Assembly: GCF_026151205.1 (NCBI RefSeq)
Contig: NC_087082.1
Location: 558,001-622,000, forward strand
Direction of reading: 5' to 3'
Length of the DNA stretch: 64,000 nucleotides
Source: Bolinopsis microptera
Taxonomy: Eukaryota > Ctenophora > Tentaculata > Lobata > Bolinopsidae
Position 1 is the first letter of the stretch. Each line of letters begins with the position of its first letter. Position numbers and translations under genes: made by a program. Below the pieces are notes generated by a model. That model saw only the letters and a program-made list of their open reading frames with translations. It made no database searches and was not told where the DNA came from. This document shows, piece by piece, positions 46,748-58,800 of the stretch.

Positions 46748-47220
46748 TAGGTGGTCGCGATTAAGGGGTTAAACCTAATAGTGTTACTGAGATTTATCAT
46801 GTGAAGCTGTCTAATGGAGACATCATATGCTGGGAAAATTTTTCTCAAGCATTCTTTGCAGCCTGTTGAGCCAGCAGAACATCTTGTGTGGGATAGGTTG
46901 TCACAGTAGCAACATTTGGTCATTTGTCTTACATTCCCAATTTTTGTGCAAGTGTGACATTTTTCTCGTTTATTGGAGACTGGGATTTGTATAGGCCGTG
47001 ATGGTAATAGAGGCATGACGGCGCCCACTGGAAGAATTTCTGAAATGCAGCTGTAGCAAGACCATTCTCCAGTAAGTTCAGTTATGTCGCAAGGTGTTAG
47101 GTGAGCACATTTTGGGTGATATGCCATATAACAGATACTACAAGTGATGCTTATCTTGTGTGAGACTAGGCGCTTTGTACAGGCCTTACAGCTACTTTTA
47201 ATACTTCGGATAACTACCAT
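46735..47220 (-). CDS. CR1-like LINE ORF1-type protein with PHD-like zinc finger (161 aa)
   Basis: Intact minus-strand frame from ATG at 47220. Residues about 10-50 fit a PHD finger: SCKACTK, TCSICYMAYHPKC and EWSCYSC give the C4HC3 ligand order. A second cysteine cluster (CHTCTK, CCYCDNLSHTRC, GCKECL) lies C-terminal. It sits directly upstream of ORF2 in the same orientation and its stop overlaps the beginning of the ORF2 frame, as in CR1/L2-type elements whose ORF1 proteins carry PHD fingers. A cellular role is unlikely. Confidence 0.7.
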   Translation of the reverse strand: MVVIRSIKSSCKACTKRLVSHKISITCSICYMAYHPKCAHLTPCDITELTGEWSCYSCISEILPVGAVMPLLPSRPIQIPVSNKREKCHTCTKIGNVRQMTKCCYCDNLSHTRCSAGSTGCKECLRKIFPAYDVSIRQLHMINLSNTIRFNPLIATTYQIK

Positions 47221-47702
47221 TTTTTGGCTGTAAATGATACTCTTGTTTAAATGTAGATATAGGTTTGCTACTGTATATTAATATATAATAAAGTACACGG
47301 AAAAACAGTTACTGAAAGTATCTACTCCAGATGAGTGAGCCAAGAAAATGGGGCCAGGGAAGAGTGAGAAAACGTGCGAGGTTTTGTGAACACTCTGTCC
47401 GGGTCCCTAACTTCAGCTCCTAACTAGAGAAATCAATTCAGTTAAGTGTTATTCTGTGGGAATAAGTTTAAAAAGTTAATTGAAGTATGTGAAATGTGAA
47501 TGTGACTTGTATTCTGTATTTGTAACTTGTAAGTGTATGTACTTAGTGGTCTGATTACGTGATTCAAATTAGTAAAGATAAGATTTCGATTAGCCGTAAG
47601 CTGGTGCAGATAAGACATGGTTCGTATACTGTACGATTCTTAGTAGATTAATAATTATGTCCAAATTTTCGATGTAGTATGTTTGTATATTGTATTGCTG
47701 TT

Positions 47703-48033
47703 CTAAGGTCTGCCCAATGAAGAAACATACTCCCGTCTTAGCGGCCAGTGTTTTCGAATTAAGTAGCTGCGCCCCATAAATTCTTTGACACAGGTAGCAA
47801 GAGAGCGAGCTATCTCTCTCTTGGACAGTACTGTTAGGTGGATTCCGTTTCCATCAGGATCTACAATGACCTCTCTTCTCTGGTATAAAACAGTACAAAT
47901 ATGGTGCGAGTCAAAGAACCATAGCTTAGACACTCTATTGCTTAGTTCAAAAATAAAACTGTTAAAAAGCTTAACCTCCTCATTAAGCCACGAGAAACGT
48001 GTGAGAACTAAAGAATTAAATATAAAAGTCGTG
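47703..48033 (-). pseudogene. LINE ORF1 esterase (SGNH) C-terminal fragment
   Basis: Open minus-strand frame starting at the junction with the MITE (48033) and ending at 47703. It reads FSWLNEEVKLFNSFIFEL, VSKLWFFDSHHIC and DPDGNGIHLTVLSKREIARS. The D-x-x-x-x-H arrangement and following K-R resemble the last block of SGNH hydrolases. The part with GDS and GTND is missing, so the LINE is 5'-truncated here. Confidence 0.5.
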
Positions 48034-48204
48034 TTAGTACATCATGCTCAGCTGCCACGCGCCGCACATCTGACATCATAATCTGCTTAATCAGTAATCG
48101 GCATCATAATCCGCTTGAATACAAATTGCTACCAAGTACGCAAAACACTCTTGAGAAATACGGATTCGTATGCCGTACGTTTATAAGATACGCTACGTAT
48201 TTCA
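48034..48204. mobile_element. MITE-like element, copy c, right part
   Basis: Matches the second half of copy b (GCTGCCACGCGCCGCACATC onward), starting TTAGTACATCA and ending before CATCCTTG. It completes the copy split at 29362. Sequence past 48212 no longer matches the NERD gene region. Confidence 0.75.
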
Positions 48205-48212
48205 CATCCTTG

Positions 48213-49589
48213 ATAGATACACCTGGGTAAAACACAACCGTGACATTGCTACACATGGGAATAAATGACCAGCAACACCGCATATGCACTGGGAAGTTTA
48301 ATTCTGTTGTTAGAAAAGTTTGTGGTAAAAGAAAAGTCTGCTACGTGTCTGTGTTGTCCCAGTTATGTTCACCCATTGGATTTATATTTCTCAGTTCTCT
48401 AATTTTATATTTGTCCGGATTTCAAGCTACTTTTAAGAGTACAAATAAAACCAACTCGAATCCATTGTTAATAAAATGTGTAGTTACTTAAAATATAGAC
48501 AATAATACATTTAGTGTCTAACAAGTTTAGCACAGTTACATTTAAGTAAATTTAATTAGTACTCGTTCAAAACACAGGGATCTAAACTTGCAAAGTAATT
48601 AGTGTCAAATAGTTGAAATAAATGGGACTTTTTCGTTGATTCTGCCAAAATTTCCGGACGTCCGGATTTTCAAAAACCACCCCCTGTCCGGAATCCGGAT
48701 TTGTCCGAAATTCCAAAACCGCACCTCCTCCCCTCCCTATTTGTCGGACGTCCTAAGTAGATGGCCCCTAACCAATGTTTTTTGCATTAATTGATTGATA
48801 AGTTATGGTGAATAAGGATTCACTCAATAATAGTCGACTGTAGTTGCAAATTGCTGCAATTAATGTGGTCAGTAACAAATGAAAATGCGCAATATAAAAT
48901 ATAAAACGATATGGAAACTGGAAACGTCATCGGACTTCAAAATATAAAATAAAAACTCCTATTTCAAGTGGGCTATAATGCGATCCTTTTTTGTAAATAT
49001 TCATGGTATCTCATAGTTATACAGTATAAACAGTAAACACTAAACAGCATAATTAAAACTGCATTTCTAACACATAAAACTTAATTTATCTTTCTGCAAA
49101 ATCTGCAGTTACATTATTATTAATAATAATTGATAATGCAATTATTAAACTTAATTAACTTCAAATAAAATATGAAATAAAACGCCAGGATATTTATCGA
49201 ACTGATATAGTCTGAGTAAAGCGCGGCGTTGGCTATATACTATATACTATGGACGGAGAGGCGCGATAGTTAAAGAATCTATGCAAAGTTATAATTGTTA
49301 AAAACATAGAAATGTATTTGACACGGTTGAACCCCTAGAGTAGTTGTAAAAAGGACACAAATTTTATTCGTCCTATTTTCAAAGAATTATACCCAAACAT
49401 TTTTGCCATTCTATGCTGGCGGCATCCTAAATTCCTCGGCTAATTAATTTCAAAACATGACTTCACTTAAACATAGACTATTTCTGTCATTTCTTCGCCT
49501 ATAAGCCTATAGCCAAGTCGACAAAATAGTATGAAAATAAAAACGAATCGAAATAAAAATCGAATTAAAACCTATTGAATAAAAGAACT
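48213..49589. other. no gene seen
   Basis: AT-rich. GTCCGGA-containing segments at 48650-48750 look like parts of an old inverted element, but ends could not be defined. Confidence 0.45.
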
Positions 49590-52321
49590 TATTAAAGCTT
49601 AGCAGTTCCTTGGAGTAAAGGGTGATGTGATTAAAGCTTAGCAGTTCCTTGGAGTAAAGGGTGATGTGGTTAAAGCTTAGCAGTTCCTTAAAGTAAAGGG
49701 TGATATGGTTAAAGCTTAGCAGTTCCTTGGAGTAAAGGGTGATGTGGTTAAAGCTTAGCAGTTCCTTGGAGTAAAGGGTGATGTGGTTAAAGCTTAGCAG
49801 TTCCTTGGAGTAAAGGGTGATGTGGTTAAAGCTTAGCAGTTCCTTGGAGTAAAGGGTGATGTGGTTAAAGCTTAGCAGTTCCTTAAAGTAAAGGGTGATA
49901 TGGTTAAAGCTTAGCAGTTCCTTGGAGTAAAGGGTGATGTGGTTAAAGCTTAGCAGTTCCTTGGAGTAAAGGGTGATGTGGTTAAAGCTTAGCAGTTCCT
50001 TGGAGTAAAGGGTGATGTGGTTAAAGCTTAGCAGTTCCTTGGAGTAAAGGGTGATGTGGTTAAAGCTTAGCAGTTCCTTGGAGTAAAGGGTGATGTGGTT
50101 AAAGCTTAGCAGTTCCTTGGAGTAAAGGGTGATGTGGTTAAAGCTTAGCAGTTCCTTGGAGTAAAGGGTGATGTGGTTAAAGCTTAGCAGTTCCTTGGAG
50201 TAAAGGGTGATGTGGTTAAAGCTTAGCAAGTCCTTGGAGTAAAGGGTGATGTGGTTAAAGCTTAGCAATTCCTTGGAGTAAAGGGTGATGTGGTTAAAGC
50301 TTAGCAGTTCCTTGTAGTAAAGGGTGATGTGGTTAAAGCTTAGCAGTTCCTTGGAGTAATGGGTGATGTGGTTAAAGCTTAGCAGTTCCTTGGAGTAAAG
50401 GGTGATGTGGTTAAAGCTTAGCAGTTCCTTGGAGTAAAGGGTGATGTGGTTAAAGCTTAGCAGTTCCTTGGAGTAAAGGGTGATGTGGTTAAAGCTTAGC
50501 AGTTCCTTGGAGTAAAGGGTGATGTGGTTAAAGCTTAGCAGTTCCTTGGAGTAAAGGGTGATGTGGTTAAAGCTTAGCAGTTCCTTGGAGTAAAGGGTGA
50601 TGTGGTTAAAGCTTAGCAGTTCCTTGAGTAAAGGGTGATGTGGTTAAAGCTTAGCAGTTCCTTGGAGTAAAGGGTGATGTGGTTAAAGCTTAGCAGTTCC
50701 TTGGAGTAAAGGGTGATGTGGTTAAAGCTTAGCAGTTCCTTGGAGTAAAGGGTGATGTGGTTAAAGCTTAGCAGTTCCTTGGAGTGAAGGGTGATGTGGT
50801 TAAAGCTTAGCAGTTCCTTGGAGTAAAGGGTGATGTGGTTAAAGCTTAGCAGTTCCTTGGAGTAAAGGGTGATGTGGTTAAAGCTTAGCAGTTCCTTGGA
50901 GTAAAGGGTGATGTGGTTAAAGCTTAGCAGTTCCTTGGAGTAAAGGGTGATGTGGTTAAAGCTTAGCAGTTCCTTGGAGTAAAGGGTGATGTGGTTAAAG
51001 CTTAGCAGTTCCTTGGAGTAAAGGGTGATGTGGTTAAAGCTTAGCAGTTCCTTGGAGTAAAGGGTGATGTGGTTAAAGCTTAGCAGTTCCTTGGAGTAAA
51101 GGGTGATGTGGTTAAAGCTTAGCAGTTCCTTGGAGTAAAGGGTGATGTGGTTAAAGATCAGCAGTTCCTTGGAGTAAAGGGTGATGTGGTTAAAGCTTAG
51201 CAGTTCCTTGGAGTAAAGGGTGATGTGGTTAAAGCTTAGCAGTTCCTTGGAGTAAAGGGTGATGTGGTTAAAGCTTAGCAGTTCCTTGGAGTAAAGGGTG
51301 ATGTGGTTAAAGCTTAGCAGTTCCTTGGAGTAAAGGGTGATGTGGTTAAAGCTTAGCAGTTCCTTGTAGTAAAGGTTGATGTGGTTAAAGCTTAGCAGTT
51401 CCTTGGAGTGAAGGGTGATGTGGTTAAAGCTTAGCAGTTCCTTGGAGTAAAGGGTGATGTGGTTAAAGCTTAGCAGTTCCTTGGAGTAAAGGGTGATGTG
51501 GTTAAAGCTTAGCAGTTCCTTGGAGTAAAGGGTGATGTGGTTAAAGCTTAGCAGTTCCTTGGAGTAAAGGGTGATGTGGTTAAAGCTTAGCAGTTCCTTG
51601 GGGTAAAGGGTGATGTGGTTAAAGCTTAGCAGTTCCTTGGAGTAAAGGGTGATGTGGTTAAAGCTTAGCAGTTCCTTGGAGTGAAGGGTGATGTGGTTAA
51701 AGCTTAGCAATTCCTTGGAGTAAAGGGTGATGTGGTTAAAGCTTAGCAGTTCCTTGGAGTAAAGGGTGATGTGGTTAAAGCTTAGCAGTTCCTTGGAGTG
51801 AAGGGTGATGTGGTTAAAGCTTAGCAGTTCCTTGGAGTGAAGGGTGATGTGGTTAAAGCTTAGTAGTTCCTTGGAGTGAAGGGTGATGTGGTTAAAGCTT
51901 AGCAGTTCCTTGGAGTAAAGGGTGATGTGGTTAAAGCTTAGCAGTTCCTTGGAGTAAAGGGTGATGTGGTTAAAACTTAGCAGTTCCTTGGAGTAAAGGG
52001 TGATGTGGTTAAAGCTTAGCAGTTCCTTGGAGTAAAGGGTGATGTGGTTAAAGCTTAGCAGTTCCTTGGAGTAAAGGGTGATGTGGTTAAAGCTTAGCAG
52101 TTCCTTGGAGTGAAGGGTGATGTGGTTAAAGCTTAGCAGTTCCTTGGAGTGAAGGGTGATGTGGTTAAAGCTTAGCAGTTCCTTGGAGTAAAGGGTGATG
52201 TGGTTAAAGCTTAGCAGTTCCTTGGAGTAAAGGGTGATGTGGTTAAAGCTTAGCAGTTCCTTGGAGTAAAGGGTGATGTGGTTAAAGCTTAGCAGTTCCT
52301 TGGAGTAAAGGGTGATGTGGT
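49590..52321. repeat. 39-bp minisatellite, about 70 copies
   Basis: Units of 39 bp containing AAGCTTAGCAGTTCCTTGGA and AAAGGGTGATGTGG. Open frames across it exist only because the unit is 13 codons long; a 1-bp loss near 50626 breaks the frame. Variant units (CCTTAAAGTAAAGGGTGATA at about 49687 and 49882) recur five units apart, indicating block duplication. It lies between the insertion nest and the anoctamin 3' end. Confidence 0.97.
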
Positions 52322-52799
52322 TTGGAGACTTCCTCTATAACTTCGTCCGTCGGTGCGTATCTGCAAGTGTAGCAATTCAAAAAAGAAATTGTAGAATTAT
52401 TGAGTCAAACATAAAAATGTATGAATATGAGTTTTAATTGATGTTTGTGTACAATCAGACATGCAACGCAAATTTTTGTTGAACAAATAAATCTCACTAA
52501 TTTATTTAGTCATCATAAGATCATATGAATATGCTTTAATTGATTTTTTTTCGTATGATCAGGGAAAATCGAACACAGCGCAAATTTATATTCACACTCA
52601 TGCAAACTGCAAAGCAAAACAAACTAGTAACACTCTCGCCCTCGCCTCACACTCATACACTCACGGTACACACCTTTCAAATTCGGTTTACTGAGAAATA
52701 AATGTTTTCGTAAAACTACAAGAGTTGTGTACTCTAGTACAGAGTTGTGTTTGCGTAATGCGGGAAACTAAAAACTTACTCTTAAACTTGAAAGCGATA
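52322..52799. other. downstream of anoctamin gene, nothing seen
   Basis: Unique AT-rich sequence between the 39-bp array and the polyadenylation signal. No feature supported. Confidence 0.45.
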
Positions 52800-52805
52800 T
52801 TTATT
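52800..52805 (-). terminator. polyadenylation signal of anoctamin gene
   Basis: Minus-strand AATAAA about 85 bases past the TAA stop at 52891-52893. Confidence 0.6.
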
Positions 52806-52890
52806 TGTAAAACTGAAATGAAAGGGGTTATTACCATTACCCAGAATGTAAATTATCTAGAACAAATGTATCAGAAAATAGGCTTGTATA

Positions 52891-55800
52891 TTACCGTTTG
52901 GACATAAAAGCGCGGGTTATAGTTTCAGTAGCACTTCGGTCGTCACCAACTTCATCCTCACCTCCACTGTCGTCATCAGAGCTGAGCCACTCTTGTGCTA
53001 TCTTCTCTTCCAACACCACTGCAGGCAATACAGGTATAAAACATGGACCTTGAAAGTTTAAACTATTGCATTACTATATTAGTACATATAATGAAAAAAT
53101 GAAAAAAGTAAAATGTACAGGAAAATTCTGTCACTTACTTCTTTCCTTCACAAATTTAGGAGTGCTGTCACAGAGCAGTTCGATGACTCTGACCGCCGCC
53201 CACACCAGGTTTTGGAACAGGAATATGAAGAGCATTCTCGCTAACATTAGCTCCAACCAAAATCTGGACTGATCTGCCCTGGCCGGTTGGATGTAGGACC
53301 AATATCTGGGAATAAAGAGATTAGTATTAGAACGAGGGAACTGACAGCGGGCAATAATACTGAAAAATAAACAGCTGACAGTGAAAATTAATAGTAAAAA
53401 GAATGAAGGTGCATTCTCTCAACTCTGGGTTGTAAAGATGGAAAAAACAAGTTAAACACTGACTATCACGTGACTTGTATGTAAGTATAGTGCTTGTTGA
53501 GAATGGGAACGGCTTCAATGCTTCATTCGCGGTCACTAAAATAATCAATCAGCTTCTAGCAACTTCTCGACTAAATCGAAAATGTGTTTACCTGCACGTT
53601 TGGTTTGTTTGAGATCCATCAGATTCTTCACGGACAAAGTCATGGCTAGCCAGCATGAAATCCACGTAGCTGCTCCCTTCGGTCTCGTAGTTACGCTTAT
53701 ATATCATTAACGGTAACCAATCAAAAGTAAATGCTATCAAAATAGCGTTCACAAGGATGGCTATTCGGGACAGAACTTCTAGAATGTTCATCCACGTTCC
53801 TGAGTGGATGAATTAGTTAGAGGTTATAAATTAGTTTTCTTATCAACTAGGTTACTATCAAAATATCATCAACTGTTCACCGTAAAGTAAAAACTGTATA
53901 CCTTACTCGGGAATATTATGACTGGGATAAAGTGGTGGGTTTTGGAAAATTCCGCCATATTTTCCCCGGTCATTAATTTTCCCAGTCATAAATTAACCCG
54001 CTATAATGTTCCCGAGTAAGGTAAACTAAAAGTAATACATTTTGATGCTTGGTGGGTTTTGGAAAATTCCGCCATATTTTTCCCGGTCATTAATTTTCCC
54101 AGTCATAAATTAACCCGCTATAATATTCCCGAGTAAGGTACTAAATACTAAATACTAAATATTGATTTTTATACATATACCAACATATAATACATGTATT
54201 ATCTTTTGTAATACTAAAAACAGTCACCTATTCCCTCGGATCTGAAGCCGATAGGTCTACGAACCCTCTTTACGTATCTGGTAGCATCCTGACGTAACTG
54301 AGAGGTCCACAGTCAAGTTACTTGAATAAATTAAAAGCTATCATTCCAAGCTATCGTGGCGGAATTTGTCGCAATATGGTAAAAATTTACAATCACAAAT
54401 CTAAATAGCGAATTTTTTAAATGTCAGCAAGAATATTGATGTCATGATATAATTGAATACGAAAAGCAGTACAATTTAAAATTGTTTTTTAATTTTATTA
54501 GGTTATATTACCTGCCATATGTTAATAAAGAGACAAATAAGGGGAGCAAGCGGGAAAGCAGTAACGAACATAGTTAGGAAACCTGTGTGAAATTGGAGTA
54601 AAATGAACACAATAATATACAAGCATTGATGTGTGAGAATAATCACTGTTACAATTAAAATTTTATTCTTAATCTTTGTTAATGAAAAATAATTCGGCAT
54701 TTACAAACAATTGCAGCTTACCAAGCTGAATGATGTTATTGACATACTCCTGGTACATCTCTGTAGGTTCAGCAAGTTCGAAATCTTGAACATATTGAGA
54801 TCTGGAGTTTTCTGGAGATGTTAAATTGAGTTAAAAATTGTAACTTAAAATTAACAACCCAATTCTAACTGAACAATGTTGATCAAGAGTATAATGATTG
54901 AACCATATTAAGGTTTTGTTTAATAATATACTCACTGAAGTCTTCAAGATTTTGTTTGGCCATGTTTTTCCACCTTTGAGCGAATTCACAGCAGCCAACA
55001 AAAGGAGAAAGTAACTTCAACTTCAACTCCTCCTGGATCCTGTTTATATTCAGGGTTCTGATTATGTCCTTTAGTATCGGGACCAGCTGTTTTACTGACA
55101 TGATTAATATCATCTGTATTGATACCTGTGTTGTTGGTTATCAGGTAAATTATAGTGGCAGTTATTTGTCAGTACGTATATAGAAAATCATGGATCATCA
55201 AACGGTATTTCGAAACTGGGAACCGAAAAGGAGGAGAAAGACACTCTCTCTGCATGCTACCGTACTGTGGAGGAAGAGCTGCTTAAACAGAAAATAAGTA
55301 AAGCTGAAAACGCAGCCGATAGATGCAAGAACAAAGAGAGCTGGAATCTTGTTAATGAGGTCAGTGGGAGAAAGAAGAAGCCATGTGGTCTTGTAGAAGG
55401 AGGTAGTAGAGAGGGTAGATTGAGAGCCTGGAAAGACCACTTTACCAAGCTACTTGGACAACCTCCAGTAGTCCCAAACGAAGAAGTGGACATACCAGTC
55501 GTACATCCACCACAAAACATCAGTGTGGATAAGTTCACCAAGACCGAACTGGAGGAGGCTACGAAATCGATTAAAGAAGGTAAGGCATTTGGAGAGGATG
55601 GAGTTGCCCCTGAAGTGCTGAAGAGGGTAGATGTTGATGATTTGATCCTTGACTTCTGCATTAAAGCACTAGTTGATGGCGATGTCCTGACCAATGGAAG
55701 CACCTAAACATTGTGCCTGTTCCAAAGAAAGGGAATTTGACCAAAGTAGATAACTATAGAGGTATTGCACTGACATCTATAGTGAGTAAGACTCTTAATA

Positions 55801-58800
55801 AGATGATACTGAACAGGATCAAACCTGCCGTGGAAGACATCTTGAGGATCAATCAGAACGGATTCAGAGAGAGTAGGTCAACAACTAGTCATATTCTTGG
55901 CCTAAGAAGGGTATTTGAGGGAGCCCGGGATAAAGATCTGACCGCGGTAATGCTCTTCGTTGATTTCAAGAAGGCATTCGACAGCGTGCACCGTGGACTC
56001 CTCATGAAGATCCTCCTGGCATATGGAATTCCCAAGGAGATTGTAGGCTTGATACAAAGAATGTATGCAGATACATTTGCTCGTGTGATTACCGAGGATG
56101 GTCTGAGTGAAGCATTCTTCATTCTAGCAGGAGTGATGCAGGGAGACACTTTGGCGCCCTACCTATTCATAATCGTAATTGACTACATTATGAGGGTGTC
56201 CCTAGAGGGAAGGGACTTTGGGTTTACTCTACACCCTAGAAGAAGCCGTCGCTATCCGGCAGTCAAGGTCACTGATGCGGACTTTGCTGACGACCTTGCT
56301 CTTATAACAGATAGTGTTGCGGAGGCACAAGATTTCCTCAGGAGTCTGGAACTGGCGGCCAACTCAGTTGGACTCCACCTCAACGAGGGGAAAACTAAGT
56401 ACATGGGAATCAACATAAGAGATGATGATAACCCGACTCTGGTTGCTGGGAGTGGGAAGAACATTGAGAAAGTCGATGACTTCGTATATTTGGGTAGTAG
56501 AATGAAGAGTTCGGAGAAGGACTTCGAAGTGAGGAAAGCTAAGGCATGGGGAGCGTGTCACCAGATGAAGCTTGTATGGAAGTCGGATATGCGTAGAGAT
56601 CTCAAGATACGACTGTTCCTGGCTACAGTCGAGTCCATCCTTCTATATGGCTCTGAAACATGGACTGTCAGCCAGACCCTCGCAAAACGTATTGATGGAT
56701 GTTATACGAGAATGCTGAGGATGGCACTGAACATTGACTGGAAAGAGCGGCAGACTAACGCCAAGGTGTATGGACACCTCATCAGAGCATCTGATAAGAT
56801 AGCTGCACGGAGGATGAGACTCGCAGGTCATTTAGCCAGACATGAAGAACTATTGAGTCATCAACTTCTCTTCTGGGAACCCCTTCAAGGACATCGTCGA
56901 AGGGGAAGACCACATCTCACATACATTGACATCCTTCGGAAGGACACGGGGCTTGACGACAGCAAAGAGATTAACAAACTCATGCTGGATAGACAGATTT
57001 GGAAGAAGACTATTTCTGTTCGGACGCTGAAGCCGCCCTAAGTCGAGTCGAAGTCGAACCGAAAATATGCGAATAAATAAGGACCTATATAATTAAGACT
57101 CGGTGTAATTTAAAAGATTAGTGAGGTAATGCCATTACCTCACTAACTAATTACTAACTAATTACTAACTGATTACTAACTAATTACCTCACTCATGCAC
57201 CCTCCAGGAGCACAGCCCTGTATCTTCAGTGAAGTTCCGTACAGATATCTCGGGTTAGATGGCGACGTTATACTGAAATACCGTTGTTATCAACTTTTAT
57301 TTTCCCTACTCTTGCCGAAGGCAAAAAGGTCGTAGGGAATAAGTAATCGGGTTTGGATATATGAGGTGGCCCGATGGACCTGCGATGATGACAAAAGTCT
57401 GCTCCTTCGCAATATAGACCATTCCCCTAAAATTAAGTTTATAGGAAGCGTCTGTTATGCTGCGCGCGACGCTAGCCATGTGTTAATTAATTACAGTGAA
57501 ATTCCTCCTTCGCAAAGTTATTTTCCGAAATTTTCTGGATCCTTTTTTGTTGATGCGCGGCGCTGCATTGGTCAAATAAATTGTCAATTTTTACCATGCA
57601 GGAATCCCACTCATTTATAAAAAAACATAGTATGTAAATATGGTGCACTTTTTTCCAGTCACACTTTTCACTCAAAAGAATTAATGGTACAAGTACATCG
57701 TAGGGAAAATTGATCGTGCGTGGCTTAACCGCGGCGAAATTCTTGTTATATTAGGATTTAGGGGTTACAATAAATTCAGCAATGTAATTAAAGATTTATC
57801 ATTACTAAGTGGCTCATCGTACTCACTTTCCCTTGAAGAAGGCAATATAGAACAAAGTGCTGTAGTAGTTGACAAACTCAAACAGGTAAATTTTAAAAGA
57901 AAGATGATTGTCGTGATCACGCTGTGTTCTGTGATTTTCCATGTTGGTTAACTTGTTCGCTATTATCCTGTACACCTGGTAACATTATCTGTGTAACTAT
58001 GGTAACTAGTAGTGTAACTATGGTAACTAGTAGTGTAACTATGGTAACTAGTACTAGTAGTGTTGGCTAACTTGTTCGCTATTATCCTGTACACCTGGTG
58101 AAGATCAGGAAATATTCATCAAATTTTTAAACCAGTCAAAAAACGTGAGTAAATTAATGCATCAGGTATTCAGTAATGGGAAAGTGTGGTTATTATTCCT
58201 CACAACGTTGTTGACGGAATAAAGGCTAACTTTCTCGACCTAACTGAAGACTTATCTATTAAGACTCACGTATGATAGGCAGATGATAAGCGTAGCGCTG
58301 AGACTTCCCGTCACACAAATAGCTATCTCATTAGCATATTTTCTAGTAAAAGGGTTGTAATCCTTGGCCCTTTGTATTGAAAGGCTTAGCGAGTAGTTGT
58401 AGACAGTTATTGTAAGGGTCATCATAACTGCCATAGCCAGCTGAAATCAGATAAATATATATTAGAAATAGATTAAAAATAGATTTTGAAAATAGATTTT
58501 AAAATAGATTTAAAAAAATAGAAGATTAAAATAGATTTCAATGCTAGACTTTATTACTAATATAGCTACTAACAAATATAGTGACTAACTGATATATAGC
58601 TACTAACTAATATAGCTACTAACTAATATAGCTACTAACTAATATAGCTACTAACTAATATAGCTACTAACTAATATAGCTACTTACTAATATAGCTACT
58701 AACTAATATATAGCTACTAACTAATATAATAATTTTATTGTGTATTAGAGGATCAAGAAATACCTCAAACAAAACTTACGAATTATCTAACATGGATGAT

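Noticed and set aside
48620-48760. GTCCGGA-rich segment as a transposon end
   Set aside because: Matching inverted ends and target duplication could not be found.
49507-51710. LLSFNHITLYSKE repeat proteins
   Set aside because: A 13-codon repeat in a 39-bp satellite with a frame-breaking deletion; no start, domain or flanking exon supports a gene.
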